Source: Verrucomicrobiota bacterium (GTDB lineage Bacteria > Verrucomicrobiota > Verrucomicrobiia > Limisphaerales > JACRJY01). Taken from it: 46,380 nt of DNA. This document shows, piece after piece, positions 26,601 to 32,600 of the stretch. Each line of letters begins with the position of its first letter. Position 1 is the first letter of the stretch. The translations under genes were made by a program, and so were the position numbers. Under the pieces are notes generated by a model. The model made no database searches and was not told the DNA's origin. It saw nothing but the letters and a program-made list of their open reading frames with translations. The DNA lies in assembly GCA_016235585.1 (NCBI GenBank), contig JACRJY010000193.1, forward strand, positions 1 through 46,380, read 5' to 3'.

Positions 26601-29600
26601 TGGATGTCTTTGCGAAGGCGCTGCGCCTGAACGCCGGGACGGGTGCCGGCACGCTGGCCAGCAACGCGCTGGAAACGGAAGTGGCGACCTTGAGCGCGGC
26701 GGTCGGCGGCGGCGGGTTGCGCGTGAGCGAAAGCACCGACGTGACCGTGGACACCGTCGGCAAAGTCACCGTCAGCCGCGTGCAGAGCGACGCCACGACG
26801 CAGACCGAGGAGGACGCCGCGACCCAGAGCGATTTGGCGAGCGGCAGCAACGGCACGCTCGTTTTGGAGACCGTGGACGGAACCATCACCATCAACGATG
26901 GCAACACCGATGGCACGGGTGTCAGCGCCAACGGCAGCGGCAACATCCGGCTGAACGCGGCAGGGGCGAACAAGAGCCTCGTCCTCAACACGGACGTGCG
27001 GAGCGGAACCGGCCACATCAGCCTGCTGGCGGCGTTGAACCTCGCCTTGAATGCGGGCGTGGACGTGGTGACAGCGGGCACCGGCACGATTGATCTGCTG
27101 GCGACGGCGGGGAACATCGCGATGAACGCGGCGTCGAGTCTGCAGAGCGTGGACGGGGACGTCCGGCTGACGGGTGGCGACGACGTGCTGGATCAGATTG
27201 TTCTCGGCGACATCACGGTCAGCAACGCCAACGTGAGCATCACGGCTTCCGGCAGTGTGCGGGACGCCGACGCGACAACGGGGAACAACGACGGCGACAA
27301 TGACATCACGGCGCTGGGCCTGCGGGTGGATGCGGGCAAGGGCTTCGGGCTGCTCGCGGACAACTCGCTTTCGCTCGCGGTGAATGCGATTGAAACCTCG
27401 GTGAACGTGTTGGGCGTGGTGGTGCGCGGGAGCGACGGCATCAATGTGATTGAGGCGGACGCCGTGACGGTGGGCGACGTGGCGAGCCTGGCGGACGGGA
27501 CGAAGAGCGCGGTGGTGTTGCGGGTGAATGCGGATGGAACGACGACGACACAGAGCGAGGCGTTGCAGAGCGACTTGACGACCACCAGCACCAACGGGGC
27601 CAATGGGAGCATCGTGCTGCGCACGCTGGAGGGGGGCATCACACTGACCGACGGGACGGCCACAGGCGGCGGGCAGGCGGTGAGCGCGAATGGGAGCGGG
27701 AACATTCTGGTTGCCGCGGAGGGAGCGGGGAGCGTGATGCTTTCGGCCAATGCGGACGTGCGAAGCGGGACGGGCCACATCAGCCTGCTGGCGTCGTCAA
27801 ACCTCACCTTGAATGCGGGCGCGGACGTGGTGACGGCGGGCAATGGGACGATAGACGTGCTGGCGGCCGGCAGAAACCTCGTGATGAGCGCAACATCGAG
27901 TCTGCAGAGCGTGGACGGGGACATCCGGATGACGGGTGGCGACGACGTGCTGGATCTGATTGTTCTTGGCGACATTACGGCGGGCAACGCGAACGTGAGC
28001 ATCACGGCGAGCGGCTCGGTGCGGGACGCGGACGTGACGGCGGGGAACAACGACGGGGACGCGGACGTGACGGCGGTGGGGCTGCGGGTGGACGCGGGCA
28101 AGGGCTTTGGTTTGCTGGCGGGCAATTCGCTCTCCCTCGCGGTGAACGCGATTGAAACCTCCGTCAGCAGCTTGAGCATCGTGGTGCGGGGCAGCGACGG
28201 CATCAATGTGATTGAGGCCGACGCGGTGACGGTGGGCGACGTGGCGAGCCTGGCGGACGGGACGAAGAGCGCGGTGGTGGCGCGGGTGAACGCGGACGGG
28301 ACGACGACGACGCAGAGCGAGGCCTTGCAGAGCGACCTGACGACGGCGAACACGAACGGAGCCAACGGAAGCATCGTGCTGCGGACGCTGGCGGGCGACC
28401 TCACCTTGTCCGACGGGAGCGCGCCGGGTGACGGGACGGCGGTGCAGGCGCATGGGAGCGGAAACATCCTGTTGAGCGCGGAAGGGGCGGACACGGGCCT
28501 GTTGGCGCTGCCGAGTGCCGACGTGCGGAGCACGACGGGCCACCTCACGCTGCTGGGGGCGTTGAACGTCACGCTGGCGTCGGGCACGGACATTGTCACC
28601 GGCGGCAGCGGGACGATTGACGTTCAAGCCGCGACCGGCTCGCTGGCGATGGGCGCGGGCGCGACGCTGCAGAGCGTGAACGGGGACATCCGGCTGACGG
28701 GCGGCGACGACGTGCTGGATCGAATTATCATCGGCGACATCACGGCGGGCAACGCGAACGTGAGCATCACGGCGGCAGGCTCGGTGCGGGACGCCGACGC
28801 GACGGCGGGGAACAACGACGGGGACAACGACATCACGGCGCTGGGCCTGCGGGTGGATGCGGGCAAGGGCTTTGGCCTGCTGGCGGGCAACTCGCTGACT
28901 CTGGCGGTCAATGCCATTGAAACCTCGGTGAACGTGTTGAGTGTGCTGGTGCGCGGGAGCGACGGGATGAACATCCTTGAAGCCAGCGGCGTGACGGTGG
29001 GCGACGTGGCGAGCCTGGCGGACGGGACGAAGAGCGCGGTGGTGGCACGGGTGAACGCGGACGGCGGCACGACGACGCAGAGCGAGGCGTTGCAGAGCGA
29101 CCTGGTGACGGCGGCCACCAACGGGGCCGACGGGAGCATCGTGCTGCGGACGGTGGCGGGGGACATCACGTTGACGGACGGGACGAGTCCGGCGGGCGGC
29201 GGGGCGGTGAGCGCGAACGGGAATGGCAATGTTTTGATCTCCGCCGAGGGCGCGGGGACGAGTGTGGCGCTGGGGGCCAGCGCCGATATTGAGAGCACGA
29301 CCGGCCACATCAGCGTGCTGGCGGCCACGGACGTGACGCTCGCGGCCGGCGCGGACATTCTGACTTCCAGCACCGGCACCGTGGATGTCGAGGCGGTCGG
29401 CGGTTCCATCAGCATGAGCACGACCAGCAACGTGACGGCCGGCAGCGGCGACGTCCGGCTGGCGGCGTTGACCGACATCACCTTGGGCGGCGTCATCACG
29501 TCGAGCGGCAATGTCAGCCTGACGGCGACGAACGGGACGATTTACGACGGCGACACGGACGGCACCGTGGACATCATGGCGGACAGGCTGCGCCTGTCAA

Positions 29601-32600
29601 CCGGGGCGGGGATCGGGCAGTTGGGCGGCAGCGTGAACCCGGTGGAGACGACGGTGGCAACCGTCAGTGCCCGCGCCGGCAGCGGCGGCGTGAGCCTGCG
29701 CGAGAGCGACGGTTTGAGCGTGGGCGACACCAGTGCGGCCATCAAGAAAGTCGGAACCGATGGCGCAACCAGTGACGTGACGGACGCGACCCAAAGCGAT
29801 GTGCGGACAGGCAGCAACGGCTCAATCGTGCTGCGCACCACCACGGGCAATCTGGTGTTGAACGACGGCACGGCCCCCGATGACGCGAATGACACGGCGG
29901 TGTCCGCCAACGGCAGCGGCAACGTCTTGCTGGAGGCGCTCGCCGGAAGTGTCACGCTGAACGCGGACATGGTGGGCGGCAGCGGGCACCTCACCGTCAT
30001 CGCCGCGCAGTCGGTGAACTTGAACACGGCGGCGGATTTGCTCACCGGCGGCGGCACGGCGGATGTCGAGGCGACGGCGGGCAGCATCCTGATGGCGGAT
30101 GATTCGCTGGTTCAAACCAGCGGCGGCAACGTGCGCCTCATCGCCGGGCAGGACGTTCGGCTCGGCGTCATTGACGCGCGGAGTTCCGCCGACCGGCTGG
30201 CCAGCACGCTCACAAGCCAGTCCAATGCCTGGGGCAACGTGGCGGTGACGGCGCAGGCAGGCTCCATCACCGACGCGGGGGCTTCCAATTCGACCAACAC
30301 GCGCGTCTATGGCAACGCCGTGCGGCTGCTGGCCGGGCGGCACGTGGGCGCAATCAGCGAGCCGACCTACCGGCTGCAATACACCACCAACTTCGCCACC
30401 TGGACCGACCTCGTGACCATCACCAGCGCGGACACGTCGGTCAGCTACATTGACCAGACGCCGGTGGACGCGCACCGCTTCTATCGCATCATCCAGTCCG
30501 ACGGCAGCATTTCCATCCGCTTCCAGCAGCCGCAAGTGCTGGCCGACCGGAGCGTGAAGCTGACGTGGGACGTGACGTTCGGCACGTTCGCGCCGGTGGC
30601 GAAGTATCTGTTCACGGAGGCCGCCAGCCTCACGGCGAACTCGCTGCTCGGCAGCATGGCGGTGGCGGACGCGACAAATGCGACGGTGACCAGCGCCGAG
30701 GCGCCGGTGCAGCGCGTGACGCTGGACGGCTCGGTGCAACTGGCGACCGACGGCGCGCAGAGCGATGTCTCCACGCTCGGCGGCAACGGCTCCATCTACC
30801 TCCGCAGCGTGGCGGGCAGCCTGACCTTGCAGGACGGCGGCAATGCCAATGGCAACGCCATCAGCGCCGCTGGCACGGGCAACGTGTTTGTGGAAACGAA
30901 CGCCAGCACGGGCGACATCGCCCTCGCCGCCGCCGTGCGAAGCACGAACGGAAACGTGACCATCGTCTCTGGCCGCGACGTGACGCAGGCGGCGGCGGGC
31001 CACATCAGCACCGGGCGCGGGAGTATCGAAGTCGTGGCCGTGAGCGGCGCAATCACAATGACCGACGGCGGAGTGACGCAGAGCACCAGCGGCAGCATCC
31101 GCTACGTTGCCCAAGGCAATATCACGGTGGCGAGCTTGCAGGCAGTCGCTGGCAATGTGAGTTTGCTGTCCACAGTAGGCGGCTTGGTGGATGGCGGGGA
31201 TGCAAATGTGGACGTGATTGCCCAAGGGCTGCGGTTACGCTCGGTCGGCAACATCGGTTCGACAAGCAACAGCCTCGAAATTCAAGTGGCTAGGTTGAGC
31301 GCATACAGCGCAATCGCATCCATCTTTTTGCAAGAAGCGGATGCAGTGACGGTGGACTTGGTGGCGGTTTCCGTGACGCAGGTGGAACGTGATGGCCGAG
31401 TGACGTCTGTGTCAGATGCGGCTCAAAGCGACCTGGCGACGCTATCGGCGATCGCCGGTTCCGTGGTGCTCACAACAATCAACGGATCGATTACAGTTCA
31501 GGACGGAAACGGCAACGGTGCGGGCGTGAATTTGTCGGGCACCGGCAATCTGCTGCTGCAAGCCGGCGGCGCGAACAGCGACGTGATTCTGAACAGCGAT
31601 TTGATTGCTGCCAACGGCAATATTTCCGTCATCGCCGGGCGCAACGTCATTGTGAGCGCCACGACGGACATTCGCGCCACGGGTGGCACGGTGGACGTGG
31701 AGGCGACGGGCGGCTCCGTGACAATGGCGGACGGCTCGACCATCCAGACCACCGGCCAGAACATCCGCGTGACGGCGGGCGTGGATCTCGTGCTGGGCCA
31801 GGTGGACACGCGCACCACTGCCGACCGCACGGGCGGCACCATCGCGGATCAGGCGAACTGGGGCGACGTGAGTCTCAACGCCGGCACCGGCTCGATCCTC
31901 GACGCCGCTCCGGCGGGCGACACGGGCGTGAACATTTACGCGCGCAACGCCCGCCTCACCTCGGCCATCTCCATCGGCACGGTCACGCCGGTCTACAACC
32001 CGGTTGAAATGGAAGTCATCACCGTCTCGGCGGCGACCGGCGACGGCGGCGTGAGCCTCTTCGACAAGACGGATTTGAGCGTCGGCACGGTCAGCCCGAT
32101 CCCGGCCAATCGCGTGCAAAACGACGGCACCACGGTTCAAATCACGGATGCGGCGGCGCAGACGGGCGTGGTGCGCGGCCCGAATGGCCAGACCGTGATC
32201 AAGACGGAGAACGGCACGAGCGTGGCGAACCTGCCGACGTTCCAAATCATCACCACGCTGAACAGCGGCAGCCTGCCGAACAACCGCACGGGCCTGTTCG
32301 AGCAGATCGTCCGCATCAGCAACACGACGAACTCCACGATTGACGCGGTGCGGGTGCTGATCAGCAACCTGCCGGCGGGCGTGTTCGTGGCGGATGCCGC
32401 CGGCACGCTGGGCGGCGTGCCGTTCATCCAATACAACCAGACTTTGGCCGCGGGCCAGACCGTGGACCTGACCATCGAGTATTTTGTGCCGAACGCGACG
32501 TTGATTCCGACCGCGCCAAGCTTCCTGTGCGAGACCGTGACGCCGCTGGCGGCGTTGAACCCAATCGGCACGGTGCTCTCGACGGTGAACGTCGTGCGCT

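Larger units (their letters stand above)
25838..32200 (+). repeat. Eight or more tandem modules of 222-322 aa (within giant gene)
   Basis: A strand [IV]R[LVMY]xxG/A recurs at nt 26432, 27161, 27923, 28688, 29453, 30131, 31097 and 31763, all in frame (residues 7935, 8178, 8432, 8687, 8942, 9168, 9490 and 9712). Each unit then contains D-A-[DR]-T or VRDAD, a LRLxAGxG segment, a N-x-[IVL]-E-T or NPxEt turn, TQSDL-like, GS-[IV]-VL-x-T and SANGSGN-[IV]-L. A weaker ninth unit precedes them near 25838. The 322-aa gap comes from a domain inserted at 30371. The pattern is that of filamentous-haemagglutinin-type beta-helix repeats. Confidence 0.85.

Noticed and set aside
26432..31763. CRISPR-like or satellite array
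   Set aside because: Period is 670-970 bp, in multiples of three, and inside an open frame; these are protein modules.
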